Source: Pirellulales bacterium | GTDB lineage: Bacteria; Planctomycetota; Planctomycetia; Pirellulales; JAEUIK01 | Reading direction: 5' to 3' | Assembly: GCA_019694435.1 (NCBI GenBank) | Contig: JAIBBZ010000002.1 | Coordinates: forward strand, 310,001-374,000 | Length of the DNA stretch: 64,000 nucleotides | Shown: piece by piece, positions 45,231-55,639 of the stretch | Layout: each line of letters begins with the position of its first letter | How positions within the stretch are numbered: position 1 is the first letter of the stretch | The notes under the pieces: model-generated | What the model saw: only the letters and a program-made list of their open reading frames with translations | What the model was told of the DNA's origin: nothing | Databases searched by the model: none | Position numbers and translations under genes: made by a program

Positions 45231-46004
45231 ATGGCCGAATTGATCGACACGAATATCGAGATTGTGACGCCCGAGAATATCGCAATCTCCTACCGCCTGG
45301 CGGGCCCGTTTCAGCGATTGCCGGCCTACCTGATCGACTTGGCGCTGCGCTTAACAGCGCTCTTCGTGGTGGGGGTGATCGTCGCTACTGTCTTCACCTG
45401 GATTGGGCTGGGGGCCGTGGGCGGGGGGCTCTGGTTGTTGTTCCTGTTCGCGCTCGAGTGGTTCTACGGCGGTTTTTTCGAGACGATCTGGAACGGGCAG
45501 ACGCCCGGGAAATGGCTGTTGCGCCTGCGCGTGCTGTCCGTCGACGGCCGGCCGATTTCGGCCTGGCAGGCCGTGTTGCGGAATCTGCTGCGCGCGGCCG
45601 ACGCCATGCCGAGCCTGTCGCAGTACGTGCTGACCTACTTGTTGGGACTCGCGACCACGGCCGCGAACGATCGCTTTCAACGGTTGGGCGACCTGGCCTG
45701 TGGCACGATGGTGGTCGTCGAAGAACCTCGCCGGCGTCATGGCGTCGTCGTGGTCGCCGAACCCGAGGTCGTGCGTCTGGCCGCCGACTTGCCGCCGAAC
45801 ATCACGCTCGAGCCGGGCGTCGCGCGTGCCCTGGCGAGTTACGTGGCGCGGCGCACGGTGTTCACCCCGGAGCGGCGGATCGAGATTTCGCGCCACCTGG
45901 CCGAACCTTTGCGGCAACGGCTCGGCCTGGGGCCCAGCAGCCCCGACGTCCTGCTGTGTGCCTTGTACCGGCGCTTGTTCCTGGCCGATGAGGCGGCGCC
46001 ATGA
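45231..46004 (+). CDS. RDD family membrane protein
   Basis: First gene of the membrane MoxR cluster. 257 residues. The RDD domain covers about 15-165: the conserved arginine/aspartate helix FQRLPAYLIDLALRLTALFVV, a second hydrophobic segment (about 45-75), then NGQTPGKWLLRLRVLSVDGRPIS with the invariant GQTPGKxxxxLxV motif and LRAADAMPSL. The last 90 residues are soluble and contain ARALASYVARRTVFTPERR, a stretch often found in RDD proteins near MoxR clusters. Function of RDD proteins is largely unproven; transport or a membrane scaffold has been suggested. Its stop overlaps the SpoIIM gene by 4 nt. Confidence 0.88.
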   Translation: MAELIDTNIEIVTPENIAISYRLAGPFQRLPAYLIDLALRLTALFVVGVIVATVFTWIGLGAVGGGLWLLFLFALEWFYGGFFETIWNGQTPGKWLLRLRVLSVDGRPISAWQAVLRNLLRAADAMPSLSQYVLTYLLGLATTAANDRFQRLGDLACGTMVVVEEPRRRHGVVVVAEPEVVRLAADLPPNITLEPGVARALASYVARRTVFTPERRIEISRHLAEPLRQRLGLGPSSPDVLLCALYRRLFLADEAAP

Positions 46005-46975
46005 AGGTTGCGTTGATCCTGGAAAAACGCCGCCAGAACTGGCACGAGCTCCAGGGCTATTGCGACCAGCTCGAAAGCCAGGGGCGACGCTCGCTCGGTG
46101 CGCGTGCCGTGTTGCGGTTTGCCTCGCTCTATCGCTCGGTCTGCGGCGACCTGGCGCTAGCCGAGTCCTACCAGTTGCCGGCGTCGACCATCGCCTATTT
46201 GCATCAACTCGTGGGGCGGGCGCACAACCATCTGTACCGCAGCCCGACCTTTCGTGTCAGCGAAGTGCTGCGCGAGCTGTTGTGGCAAACTCCGCAGCGG
46301 CTGTTTCACGACAATTATTTGCGGCTGGCGTTTGCGCTGTTCTGGGGATTCTTCTTCGCCACGATGTACCTCGGTTACGCGGCGCCCGACTTTGCCGAGG
46401 GGCTGGTCGGCCGCGAGGCGCTGACCCAACTCGAAGAGATGTACGAAGCACCGGTGACGGGCCGCAATTTCGCCACGGGCAACTCGATGGCCGGATTCTA
46501 TGTCTGGCATAACGCCGGCATCGGCCTGCAGTGCTTCGCCGGAGGGTTGCTGTTCGGCATCGGTGGCCTGTTCACCACGATCACCAATGCCGTACAGTTG
46601 GGCACCATGTTCGGCCACATGGCGACGACGCCGCAGCGGCTGAACTTCTTTCAATTCGTCACGGCCCATGGGCCCTTCGAGTTGACGGCCATCGTGCTCT
46701 CGTCGGCGGCGGGCATGCGCCTGGGCTTTGCGCTGATCGACACGCAGGGCTGCTCGCGGCGCGACGCCCTGTTGACGGCGGGCCGTCAGTCGTTGCCGAT
46801 CGCCGTGGCGGCCATCAGTTTGTTCGCCCTGGCGGCGGTGATCGAAGGGTTCATCTCGCCTTCCGCCGTCCCCTATTGGGCCAAAGCCTGCGTGGCGGCC
46901 GCGTCGTCGGCCGTGTTGATGTTCTATTTCGTGGTCCTCGGGTGGCCCCGGGGAGGTTCCGTTGCAACTGGATGA
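46001..46975 (+). CDS. Stage II sporulation protein M-like membrane protein
   Basis: SpoIIM/DUF95 family integral membrane protein, 324 residues. The first 105 residues are cytoplasmic and helical (LEKRRQNWHELQGYCDQLES), as is typical when SpoIIM partners MoxR/RDD. Then come five or so membrane helices between about 110 and 320, with the family motif NAGIGLQCFAGGLLFGIGGL and FVTAHGPFELTAIVLSSAAGMRLG. The organism type does not sporulate, and in non-sporulating bacteria this family accompanies MoxR-DUF58 clusters. It overlaps both neighbours (4 nt upstream, 14 nt downstream), so it is part of a coupled operon. Confidence 0.86.
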   Translation: MKVALILEKRRQNWHELQGYCDQLESQGRRSLGARAVLRFASLYRSVCGDLALAESYQLPASTIAYLHQLVGRAHNHLYRSPTFRVSEVLRELLWQTPQRLFHDNYLRLAFALFWGFFFATMYLGYAAPDFAEGLVGREALTQLEEMYEAPVTGRNFATGNSMAGFYVWHNAGIGLQCFAGGLLFGIGGLFTTITNAVQLGTMFGHMATTPQRLNFFQFVTAHGPFELTAIVLSSAAGMRLGFALIDTQGCSRRDALLTAGRQSLPIAVAAISLFALAAVIEGFISPSAVPYWAKACVAAASSAVLMFYFVVLGWPRGGSVATG

Positions 46976-47789
46976 AACGCGGATCGAGATTCGCGAGCGC
47001 AACTATGCCGACATCCTCGATCTGGCGCTGCAGGTCATTCGGCGGCACCCGTTAGCGTGGGTGTGCTGGTCGTCGGCCGGCGCGCTGCCGTTCATCCTGC
47101 TGAACACCTGGATCTTCGGCCTGTTCGACATCACCGAGCTGTACGACGAGCAAGATTACGGGCAGTTGATTTCCTACGGAATGTGGGTCGGCCTGCTGAT
47201 GACCATTCAAATGCCCGTGGCCGCCATGCCGTTGACGGTGTTCTTGGGTCAGGCCTTGTTCGTCGAGCGACCGAGTCCTTGGCTCGTGTTGCGCCGGTCG
47301 TTGGCGTCGTTGCCGCAGATCTTGCTGTTGCAGGTGCTCGTCCGGGCGGTCCTGTGCACGTTTTGCCTGCTGGCGTTCTTGCCGTTCGCGATGTGGCCCT
47401 ACTTGAGCGAGGTGATTTTGCTCGAGCGCAACCCGCTGTTTGCCAGGCGCCGCGGCATCATGACGACGGTGAAGCGGACCGCAAACTTGCACCAGCGCCA
47501 GTTTGGCGAGCTGTTCGGCCGTTGGCTGGCGACGCTGGTCCTCGCGCCGCTGCTGATCCTGGCCCTGTATGGCGGAGTTCGATTGCTCTGGAGCCTGCTC
47601 ACCGGACAGTTGTCCACCAACATGTACACCGACATCGGTATCTTGCAGATCGCCGCGTGGATCGTCGTCAGTTACTTCAACGTGGTCTGGTTCCTGGCGT
47701 ATCTCGACCTGCGGATTCGCACCGAGGGCTGGGAAATCGAATTGTTGCTACGGGCCGAAGGCCAACGTCTGGTGAGGCAACTGGCATGA
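46962..47789 (+). CDS. Polytopic membrane protein of the MoxR cluster
   Basis: 275 residues, not assigned to a named family. The start is TTG 46962, supported by GGGAGG five bases upstream and by the 14-nt overlap with the SpoIIM-like gene; no ATG fits better. A 30-residue soluble start is followed by four to six membrane segments (about 32-50, 70-95, 112-140, 180-205, 220-245). Charged residues around NPLFARRRGIMTTVKRTANLHQRQFGELFGRW form a cytoplasmic loop. The overall pattern resembles small DUF-type membrane proteins that appear between SpoIIM and DUF4129 genes. No catalytic motif is seen. Its stop overlaps the DUF4129 gene by 4 nt. Confidence 0.75.
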   Translation: MQLDETRIEIRERNYADILDLALQVIRRHPLAWVCWSSAGALPFILLNTWIFGLFDITELYDEQDYGQLISYGMWVGLLMTIQMPVAAMPLTVFLGQALFVERPSPWLVLRRSLASLPQILLLQVLVRAVLCTFCLLAFLPFAMWPYLSEVILLERNPLFARRRGIMTTVKRTANLHQRQFGELFGRWLATLVLAPLLILALYGGVRLLWSLLTGQLSTNMYTDIGILQIAAWIVVSYFNVVWFLAYLDLRIRTEGWEIELLLRAEGQRLVRQLA

Positions 47790-48592
47790 ACCACGGAGTG
47801 TCGGCCCTCAACACGAGCGCGTGCTGCTGGGCTCGGGCCGGGCTGGTCCTGCTGGCCGTATTGGCCGCGCCACATACGGTCGCTGCGCAGGAAGACGAAC
47901 GGCACGAGCCGCCTTCGGTCGAGGCGAACGACCAGCGCGCCGTAGAGGATGCCCGCGAAGGTCTGGCCGAGTGGTGGGTTTTTCCGTGGTACGACTCGGC
48001 GCAAGACGATCTGGCGCCCGTTAAGGTGCGCAAATCGCGCGAATCGTGGAGCTGGAAGGGTCCGAGCTGGGCATTCGACGCGTCGCTGCTCGAACAGTTC
48101 TTGCAGGCGCTGCCCTGGATCGCGCTGTTCCTGGCCATCGGGGCGATCGTCTACCTTGGCTGGCGATTGTTCTGGCGCCAAGAGGCGGCCGGGGTGCACG
48201 TGGCGAATCGCGCCGCGAATGAGCATCAGGCCGACCACGCGCGCCTCGAGGCCTTGCCGTTCCCGGTTGATCACACGACCGGCGACCTGCTGGCCGAGGC
48301 GCGGCGGCAGTATGAGGCGGGCAACTATGCCCGGGCAATCATCTACTTGTTCAGCCATCAACTGGTCGAATGCGACCGGCGGCAGTTGATTCGTCTGGCA
48401 AGGGGCAAGACCAATCGGCAATACCTGCGCGAGTTGGGCCGGCGCGATGCGCTGCGGACGCTCGTGGAACACACGATGATCACGTTCGAGGCGGTGTTTT
48501 TTGGCGATCATCCCCTCGACCGGACCGGGTTCGAGCGCTGCTGGCGACAGCTGGATCAGTTCCAGGCCCTCGTCGAAGGGGGCACGGCATGA
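47786..48592 (+). CDS. DUF4129 domain protein
   Basis: 268 residues from ATG 47786, overlapping the upstream stop by ATGA. Signal peptide or first membrane segment (GLVLLAVLAAPHTVAAQ), an extracytoplasmic region of about 80 residues, a single transmembrane helix (WIALFLAIGAIVYLGWRLFW, about 110-130), then the cytoplasmic DUF4129 domain (about 160-265) with EARRQYEAGNYARAIIYLFSHQLVECDRRQLIRLARGKTNRQYLREL in separate pieces typical of the family. DUF4129 in some archaeal and bacterial proteins is fused to transglutaminase domains and always goes with MoxR/DUF58. Likely a membrane adaptor. It overlaps the DUF4350 gene by 4 nt. Confidence 0.8.
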   Translation: MNHGVSALNTSACCWARAGLVLLAVLAAPHTVAAQEDERHEPPSVEANDQRAVEDAREGLAEWWVFPWYDSAQDDLAPVKVRKSRESWSWKGPSWAFDASLLEQFLQALPWIALFLAIGAIVYLGWRLFWRQEAAGVHVANRAANEHQADHARLEALPFPVDHTTGDLLAEARRQYEAGNYARAIIYLFSHQLVECDRRQLIRLARGKTNRQYLRELGRRDALRTLVEHTMITFEAVFFGDHPLDRTGFERCWRQLDQFQALVEGGTA

Positions 48593-49764
48593 GTGCCCGA
48601 ACTTCCGGCTTGCGCTTCGGTGCGACCGCGGCGCTGCTCGTGTTTCTGGCCGGTTGCAGCAAGTCGGAGTTGCCATCCGAGTATGGCCGCACCTCGGGGC
48701 CGGTCGCCGGGAATAGCGTCAACGGCACCGCCGTGCTGGCCGGGATGATCGAGGCCCGCGGACACCGCGTCGGGACGGCGCGGAACCTGACGCCCAAGCT
48801 GTTCAGCCGGGCTGACGTGCTGATCTGGTTTATGCCGTACCGCGGCACGCCGAGCCGCGAGGTCCGTACCTGGCTGGAGGAATGGTTGCAAGTCGAACCC
48901 AACCGAGTGCTGGTCGTCGTGGGGCGTGATTACGATGCGGCGCCTGAATACTGGCGCAGGATGGCGGCCAAGGCGCCGCCCGATCTGGCCGCCGAATACA
49001 AGCGGCGCGAGGCACTGGCGCAGCAGGAAATGCTCACACCAACGCCTTGGACGATGCCTCCACCGGCAGCCTCGAACGATGCTGGGAGCTGGTTCACGCT
49101 CGATCACCGGCTCCCGCCGCGCCGCGTGCAGACGCTGTCCGGTGCGCCGGAATGGATTACGCAGATCGACCCGCTCCGGACCGACGTCGAGCTGGATGCG
49201 CGGATGATCCCTGCGCGCGGTTGCGAGCGTTGGCTCGAGAGTGACGGCGAGTTGATCGTCGGCCGCAAGCCGATCGGCAGCTCGGAGGTGGTGTTGATCG
49301 TCAACGGGTCGTTCTTGTTGAACTTGCCGCTGGTCAACCACGAGCATCGCAAACTGGCGGGTAGGTTGATCGACGCCATGGAGCGCGGCGGCACGCCGCG
49401 TCGCGTGGTCTTTATCGAGCCGTGGATCGGCGATCCGGGGGTATTCGACAAAGAGCCGCAGGCGACGATGCCCGGCGCGTTTACGTTGCTGTCGGGTTGG
49501 CCCTTGGCAGGGATCGTCGTGCATCTGGCCGTTGCCGGGCTGCTGCTGTGCTTTTGGCGCTGGCCAATCTTCGGTCCGGTGGCGGCGACCCCGTCGGCGG
49601 GCGCCGGCGATTTTGGCGGTCACGTCCTGGCGCTGGGCGACATGCTGCGGCGCACGCGCGACGCCGAATTTGCCGCCGCAAGGCTCAAGGCCTATGAGCA
49701 GTTGGCGCATGCCGAGAAACAACGTCGCGGCGAGCGTGGGCAGGTACGGCAGCGCCGCGTGTGA
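48589..49764 (+). CDS. DUF4350-like membrane lipoprotein
   Basis: 391 residues from ATG 48589. A good lipobox, VFLAGC, at about residue 22 suggests lipid anchoring. The DUF4350-like part (about 35-120) has NSVNGTAVLAGMIEARGHRV, then RADVLIWFMPYRGTP and a hydrophobic VLVVVGRDYD strand. This is a GATase-like or Rossmann-type fold often found in MoxR clusters. A single membrane helix lies near 305-325 (GWPLAGIVVHLAVAGLLLCFW), followed by a short basic cytoplasmic end that includes GGHVLALGDMLRRTRDAEFA, a typical terminal motif. It is the fifth gene of the coupled set. Ligand unknown. Confidence 0.72.
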   Translation: MSARTSGLRFGATAALLVFLAGCSKSELPSEYGRTSGPVAGNSVNGTAVLAGMIEARGHRVGTARNLTPKLFSRADVLIWFMPYRGTPSREVRTWLEEWLQVEPNRVLVVVGRDYDAAPEYWRRMAAKAPPDLAAEYKRREALAQQEMLTPTPWTMPPPAASNDAGSWFTLDHRLPPRRVQTLSGAPEWITQIDPLRTDVELDARMIPARGCERWLESDGELIVGRKPIGSSEVVLIVNGSFLLNLPLVNHEHRKLAGRLIDAMERGGTPRRVVFIEPWIGDPGVFDKEPQATMPGAFTLLSGWPLAGIVVHLAVAGLLLCFWRWPIFGPVAATPSAGAGDFGGHVLALGDMLRRTRDAEFAAARLKAYEQLAHAEKQRRGERGQVRQRRV

Positions 49765-49887
49765 GCGGCACCGGCCTGCACCTGGGTGCGGCCAGGCGGC
49801 TAGGAACTCCCCTGCCCTTGGGGTATGGTGATGCGGTTTCCGGCCCCGGGCACGACGGGGAATTTCGAGTTTTTTCAGGGCAGTTGG

Positions 49888-50964
<1,077 letters not shown>

Positions 50965-51019
50965 AGACGCGGCCCCCCCGGCGCTAACCTGCGGTCTTTC
51001 CCGGCGCGAGAAACCATTC

Positions 51020-52450
51020 GTGGAAGGCGATCCGGCGGCAACCTCGCCCCTGTTCTTGGCGGCTGTCGTGGCGGCGACGCTGGGTTTGCTTGCGCTCGCG
51101 GCCAACTGGCTGCGCGCATTTCCGTACCGCGGCCTGGTCTGGCTGTCGCTGGTGCCGGGATTACTCTCGATCACCCTGTTGTTCACCGGCGCGTTGTGGC
51201 GGCCCGTGCTGGTACTCGACGCCTTGATCTTGGTGGTCGCGCTTGTCGATCTGGTGCGATTGCCGCGCCGCGAGACGTTTGCCGTCGAACGCCAGGTCAG
51301 CCGCATCGCATCGCTGCAAAAACAGCACCCCGTGACGTTAATCGTCAGCAATCTGGGCGCACGCGAGTATGTCGTCGCGGTCCGCGACGATGTGCCCTCG
51401 ACGTTCGAGCCTGGCGAGCGCGAGTTCCGTTTGCAGCTCGCGGGCCGCAGCCGGGTCGTGCTCGACTATCAATGTCGTTGCACGCGCCGTGGGGCGTTTA
51501 CGATGCAACGGGTGCACCTGCGCGTGCGCAGTCCATGGGCGCTGTGGCAGCGCTATTTCGACTACCCGTTGGCGAGCGTGGTGCACGTCTACCCCGACCT
51601 GAAACAACTCAAGCAATATGCCCTCCTGGCCCGGGCCAATCGCTTGAACCTGGTGGGGGTGCGGCGTAGCCGGCGGCTGGGTCAGGACAACGAGTTCGAG
51701 CGGCTGCGCGATTACACACCCGACGACAATTACAAGTTCATCGACTGGCGCAGCACGGCCCGCCGCGGCAAGCTGACGGTCAAGGACTTTCAGGCCAATC
51801 AAAGCCAGCGGTTGATCTTCCTGGTCGACACGGGCCGAATGATGACGAACGCAGCGGCGGGCTTGAGCCTGTTGGACCACGCGCTCAACTCGATGCTGAT
51901 GCTCAGCTACGTGGCGCTGGCCCACGGCGACTCGGTCGGCTTGTTGACCTTTTCCGACGAGATTCACGCCTATGTCCCGCCGCACGGCGGGCAGAATCAG
52001 ATGAACCGCCTGCTGCACGCGTCGTTCGATCGCTTTCCGCGGCTGGTCGAATCGCGCTATGACAAGGCGTTCTTGTACCTGGCCGCGCATTGTCACCGGC
52101 GGGCCCTAGTCGTGTTGATCACCAACCTGATCGACGAGGTCAACCGCTTGCAGGTCGAACAATATCTGGCCTCGCTGGTGGGCAAGCATTTGCCGCTAGG
52201 CGTGCTGTTGCGCGACCGGCGGATCTTTCAGATCGCCGAGGCCGGCTCGCCGCTGGCCGCCGCGCCGGCCGGCCAGGGGGCCTACGATCTCTACGACGCG
52301 GCCGCCGCCAGCGACATCCTCCTGTGGCGCCAACAAATGCTGGCCGACTTGCACGCCAAGGGAGTGCTCTGCCTCGACGTTTTTCCCGAGGAACTGACGG
52401 CGCCCTTGGTGAATCGCTACCTGTCGATCAAGGCCCGGCACCTGCTGTAG
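51020..52450 (+). CDS. DUF58 (VWA-like) membrane protein
   Basis: 476 residues if the GTG at 51020 is used; an ATG at 50927 would overlap moxR by 38 nt and add a poor N-terminus. Two membrane segments at about 10-60 are followed by a beta-rich extracytoplasmic or linker part, then DUF58 with GVRRSRRLGQDNEFERLRDYTPDD and IDWRSTARRGKLTVK (about 210-255), both strong family signatures. The VWA-like domain follows. Its metal-site motif reads VDTGRMM instead of DxSxS, so metal binding may be altered. DUF58 proteins are the usual partner of MoxR ATPases. It is the last gene of the cluster. Confidence 0.85.
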   Translation: MEGDPAATSPLFLAAVVAATLGLLALAANWLRAFPYRGLVWLSLVPGLLSITLLFTGALWRPVLVLDALILVVALVDLVRLPRRETFAVERQVSRIASLQKQHPVTLIVSNLGAREYVVAVRDDVPSTFEPGEREFRLQLAGRSRVVLDYQCRCTRRGAFTMQRVHLRVRSPWALWQRYFDYPLASVVHVYPDLKQLKQYALLARANRLNLVGVRRSRRLGQDNEFERLRDYTPDDNYKFIDWRSTARRGKLTVKDFQANQSQRLIFLVDTGRMMTNAAAGLSLLDHALNSMLMLSYVALAHGDSVGLLTFSDEIHAYVPPHGGQNQMNRLLHASFDRFPRLVESRYDKAFLYLAAHCHRRALVVLITNLIDEVNRLQVEQYLASLVGKHLPLGVLLRDRRIFQIAEAGSPLAAAPAGQGAYDLYDAAAASDILLWRQQMLADLHAKGVLCLDVFPEELTAPLVNRYLSIKARHLL

Positions 52451-52555
52451 CGCACGGCGCGTCGGCCAAGGCGACTTGACCGGCGGGCTACGATTCCTTT
52501 GGAGGTTGCACGTTTCTGCCCCCCTCGATTCCGTTGCGCCGGAGGCGCCGGCCCT

Positions 52556-55500
52556 GTGGCAATTGCACATCTCGTGCCCCCTGTCGAACCGCTCGCGGCG
52601 CGCGACCTGGCCGCCATCGAGCGCAGCACGCAGGACATCGGCCGCGAGCTGTTTGCCCGGCTCGAAACGGGCACTCCGCACATTTTCGCGCGGCGCTGGT
52701 GGGACGACCGCATTCTCGCCTGGGCGATGCGCGATGAGTCGGTCAAGGTGCAGATGTTCCGGTTCATCGACGTGCTGCCGATGCTTCGCGACTCGGCCGA
52801 CGTCGTGCGTCACCTGCACGAGTATTTCGACGATGTGCAAAGCGGACTGCCTTCGGCCGCGCGTCTGGGGCTGGCCGCCGCGGCCCCACACTCGGTGCTG
52901 GGCCGCGCCCTGGCGCTGGCCGCGCGACGGCATGCTCAGGCCAGCGCGCGGCGATTCATCGCCGGCACGACCAGCGAAGAGGTCCTCGCCGCGGCGATGC
53001 GCGAACGCAAGCTGCGCCGGGCCTTCACGCTCGACGTGCTGGGCGAAGCCGTTACCAGCGATCGCGAAGCCGAGAGGTATTTGAACGCCTATCTCGAATT
53101 GATCGAGTCGCTGGCGCCGCGCGTCAACGTCTGGCCCGAGGTGCCGCAGATCGATCGAGCCCAATTCGCCGAACTGCCGCGGGTGAATGTGTCGATCAAG
53201 CTCTCGGCACTCGACAGCCATTTCGACGCGCTCGACCCGGCCGGCGCGCTGCGCCGAGTAGCCCCGAGGCTCCGCCTGCTGCTGCGCGCGGCCCGCGAGA
53301 ACCGGGCACATCTGCACGTCGACATGGAGTCGTACGAGGTCAAGGACCTCACGCTGCACGTCTTTCGTGAGGTCTTGGCGGAGAGCGAATTCCGCGATTT
53401 CGCCGACGTGGGCATCGTGATCCAGTGCTACCTGCGCGACGCCGAACGCGACCTGACCGAACTGGCCCAATGGACCCGGCGGCGCGGCACGCCCGTCTGG
53501 GTGCGATTGGTCAAAGGGGCCTACTGGGACTACGAAACCGTGCGCGCCCGCAGCCTCGGCTGGCCGGTACCCGTCTTCACGCAGAAATGGCAGTCGGATG
53601 CGTGCTACGAACGGGCCACGCGGTTCGTCCTGAGCGAGGCGGCCTGGCTCCGTCCCGCGCTGGGCAGCCACAACCTGCGTTCGCTGGCTCACGGTATCGC
53701 CACGGCGCGCCATCTGGGCATTCCCGCGAGCGCGTACGAAATCCAGATGCTGTACGGCATGGCCGACCAGGAAAAAGACGCCCTAGTGCGGCAGGGACAT
53801 CGCGTCAGGGTTTACATGCCGTACGGGGAATTGATTCCCGGCATGGCGTATCTCGTGCGGCGGCTGCTGGAAAACACCTCGAACGATTCCTTTCTCAGGG
53901 CCGGCTTTACCGAGCACGTGGCCCCGGAGCGACTGCTGATGAATCCCAACGAGCTGGGTGCCCAGAGTGTGCCGCCGATCGAACCGGAGCCGATCGTACA
54001 GGTTGGCCCAGGCACGGGCGGTGTGTTTCACAACGAGCCGCCGACCGATTTCACCTCGGCCGCGGCGCGAGCCGCCTTTGCGTCGGCGCTCGAAGAGGTG
54101 CGGTCAACACTGGGACGGCACGAGCCGCTGGTGATCGGCGGACGGGCCGTCGAAACGGCGACGCGCATCGAGTCGCGCGATCCGTCGGCCACGGCGCGCG
54201 TTGTCGGCACGACGGCGTCTGCCGGGCGTGCCGAGGTCGACACCGCCGTGGCGGTGGCGCGGTCGGCGCTGCCCGGCTGGCACGCGTTGGGCGCACACCG
54301 CCGTGGTGACCTGTTGCGCGGCGTGGCGGCGCAGATGCGGCACCGACGTTTCGAGTTGGCGGCCTGGGAGGTGTACGAATGCGGCAAGCCGTGGCGCGAG
54401 GCCGATGCCGACGTCGCCGAGGCGATCGACTTCCTGGAGTTTTACGCCCGTGGTGCCGAAGCGCTCGAACAACCGCACGGCGTCGACGCACCCGGCGAGG
54501 AGAACCGGTTCACGTATTTGCCGCGCGGGGTGGCGGCCGTGATCGCTCCGTGGAATTTTCCGTTGGCGATCTTGACCGGCATGACAGCGGCGGCTCTGGC
54601 GACCGGCAACACCGTCGTGATGAAGCCGGCCGAGCAGTCGCCGATCATCGCGGCCCGGCTCAAGGACCTGTGCATCGCGGCCGGCTTGCCGCCGGGGGTC
54701 GTGAACTATCTACCGGGCGATGGTGCCACGGCCGGGGCGGCACTCGTCGAGCATCCCGACGTGGCGCTGATCGCATTCACCGGCTCGCGCGAGGTGGGGT
54801 TGGCCATTCATCGCCGGGCCGCGGAGATGTCCGCGGCGGCCGACAGCCGCGGCGTCAAACGTGTGATCGCTGAGATGGGAGGGAAAAACGCCATCCTGGT
54901 CGACGCCGACGCCGATCTGGACGAGGCCGTTTTGGGAATTGTGCGCAGCGCATTCGGCTACAGCGGCCAGAAGTGCTCGGCCTGTTCGCGGGCCGTGGTG
55001 CACGAGGCCGTCTACGACGCCTTGCTCGAGCGACTGGTCGAAGCCGCGCGGAGCCTGGTGATCGCGCCGGCCGAAGATCCCGGCTGCCAACTGGGACCGT
55101 TGATCGACGCCGAGGCCCTCGAGCGCGTGCAGCAATCCATCGCGCTGGGGCGTCGCGAGGGCCGCGAAGTGTTGTCGGTCGACGTGGGCCCACTCGCCCA
55201 GCAGGGGCATTTCGTGGGTCCGCACATCTTCGCCGACCTCGATCCCGGCAGCCGCCTGGCGCAAGAGGAGATTTTCGGACCGGTGCTGGCCGTGCTACGG
55301 GCCCGCGATTTCGCTCATGGTGTGGAGATCGTCAACGCCACGCGCTATGCGCTCACGGCCGGGGTGTACTCGCGCAGCCCGGCGCACCTGGAACAAGCAC
55401 GGCGCGAGTTGCTGGCCGGCAATGTCTACCTCAACCGGCCCATCACCGGGGCCCTGGTCCATCGGCAGCCGTTTGGCGGCTTTCGCCTGTCGGGCATCGG

Positions 55501-55639
55501 CAGCCAAGCGGGCGGCAGCGACTACCTGCTGCAGTTCGTGGTGCCGCGCACCGTGACTGAGAACACCCTGCGGCGGGGCTTTGCCCCGCTGTCGACAGGG
55601 AGCGAGGCTCAACGCAGCTCGGCCGACGCGCGGAACTGA
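52556..55639 (+). CDS. putA: Proline dehydrogenase / L-glutamate-5-semialdehyde dehydrogenase
   Basis: Bifunctional enzyme oxidising proline to P5C (FAD) and on to glutamate (NAD). 1027 residues from GTG 52556. The frame is open from TTG 52499, and GGAGG at 52501 has no in-frame start at the right distance, so the start is uncertain. It lacks the DNA-binding ribbon-helix-helix of E. coli PutA and is thus not a self-repressor. The proline dehydrogenase barrel (about 60-460) has VDMESYEVKDLTL, RLVKGAYWDYE and MPYGELIPGMAYLVRRL. The aldehyde dehydrogenase part (about 530-1000) has APWNFPLAILTGM, EMGGKNAILVD, the catalytic cysteine in GYSGQKCSACSR and GPVLAVLRA. It converges on the regulator gene with a 31-nt overlap. 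Confidence 0.94.
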   Translation: MAIAHLVPPVEPLAARDLAAIERSTQDIGRELFARLETGTPHIFARRWWDDRILAWAMRDESVKVQMFRFIDVLPMLRDSADVVRHLHEYFDDVQSGLPSAARLGLAAAAPHSVLGRALALAARRHAQASARRFIAGTTSEEVLAAAMRERKLRRAFTLDVLGEAVTSDREAERYLNAYLELIESLAPRVNVWPEVPQIDRAQFAELPRVNVSIKLSALDSHFDALDPAGALRRVAPRLRLLLRAARENRAHLHVDMESYEVKDLTLHVFREVLAESEFRDFADVGIVIQCYLRDAERDLTELAQWTRRRGTPVWVRLVKGAYWDYETVRARSLGWPVPVFTQKWQSDACYERATRFVLSEAAWLRPALGSHNLRSLAHGIATARHLGIPASAYEIQMLYGMADQEKDALVRQGHRVRVYMPYGELIPGMAYLVRRLLENTSNDSFLRAGFTEHVAPERLLMNPNELGAQSVPPIEPEPIVQVGPGTGGVFHNEPPTDFTSAAARAAFASALEEVRSTLGRHEPLVIGGRAVETATRIESRDPSATARVVGTTASAGRAEVDTAVAVARSALPGWHALGAHRRGDLLRGVAAQMRHRRFELAAWEVYECGKPWREADADVAEAIDFLEFYARGAEALEQPHGVDAPGEENRFTYLPRGVAAVIAPWNFPLAILTGMTAAALATGNTVVMKPAEQSPIIAARLKDLCIAAGLPPGVVNYLPGDGATAGAALVEHPDVALIAFTGSREVGLAIHRRAAEMSAAADSRGVKRVIAEMGGKNAILVDADADLDEAVLGIVRSAFGYSGQKCSACSRAVVHEAVYDALLERLVEAARSLVIAPAEDPGCQLGPLIDAEALERVQQSIALGRREGREVLSVDVGPLAQQGHFVGPHIFADLDPGSRLAQEEIFGPVLAVLRARDFAHGVEIVNATRYALTAGVYSRSPAHLEQARRELLAGNVYLNRPITGALVHRQPFGGFRLSGIGSQAGGSDYLLQFVVPRTVTENTLRRGFAPLSTGSEAQRSSADARN

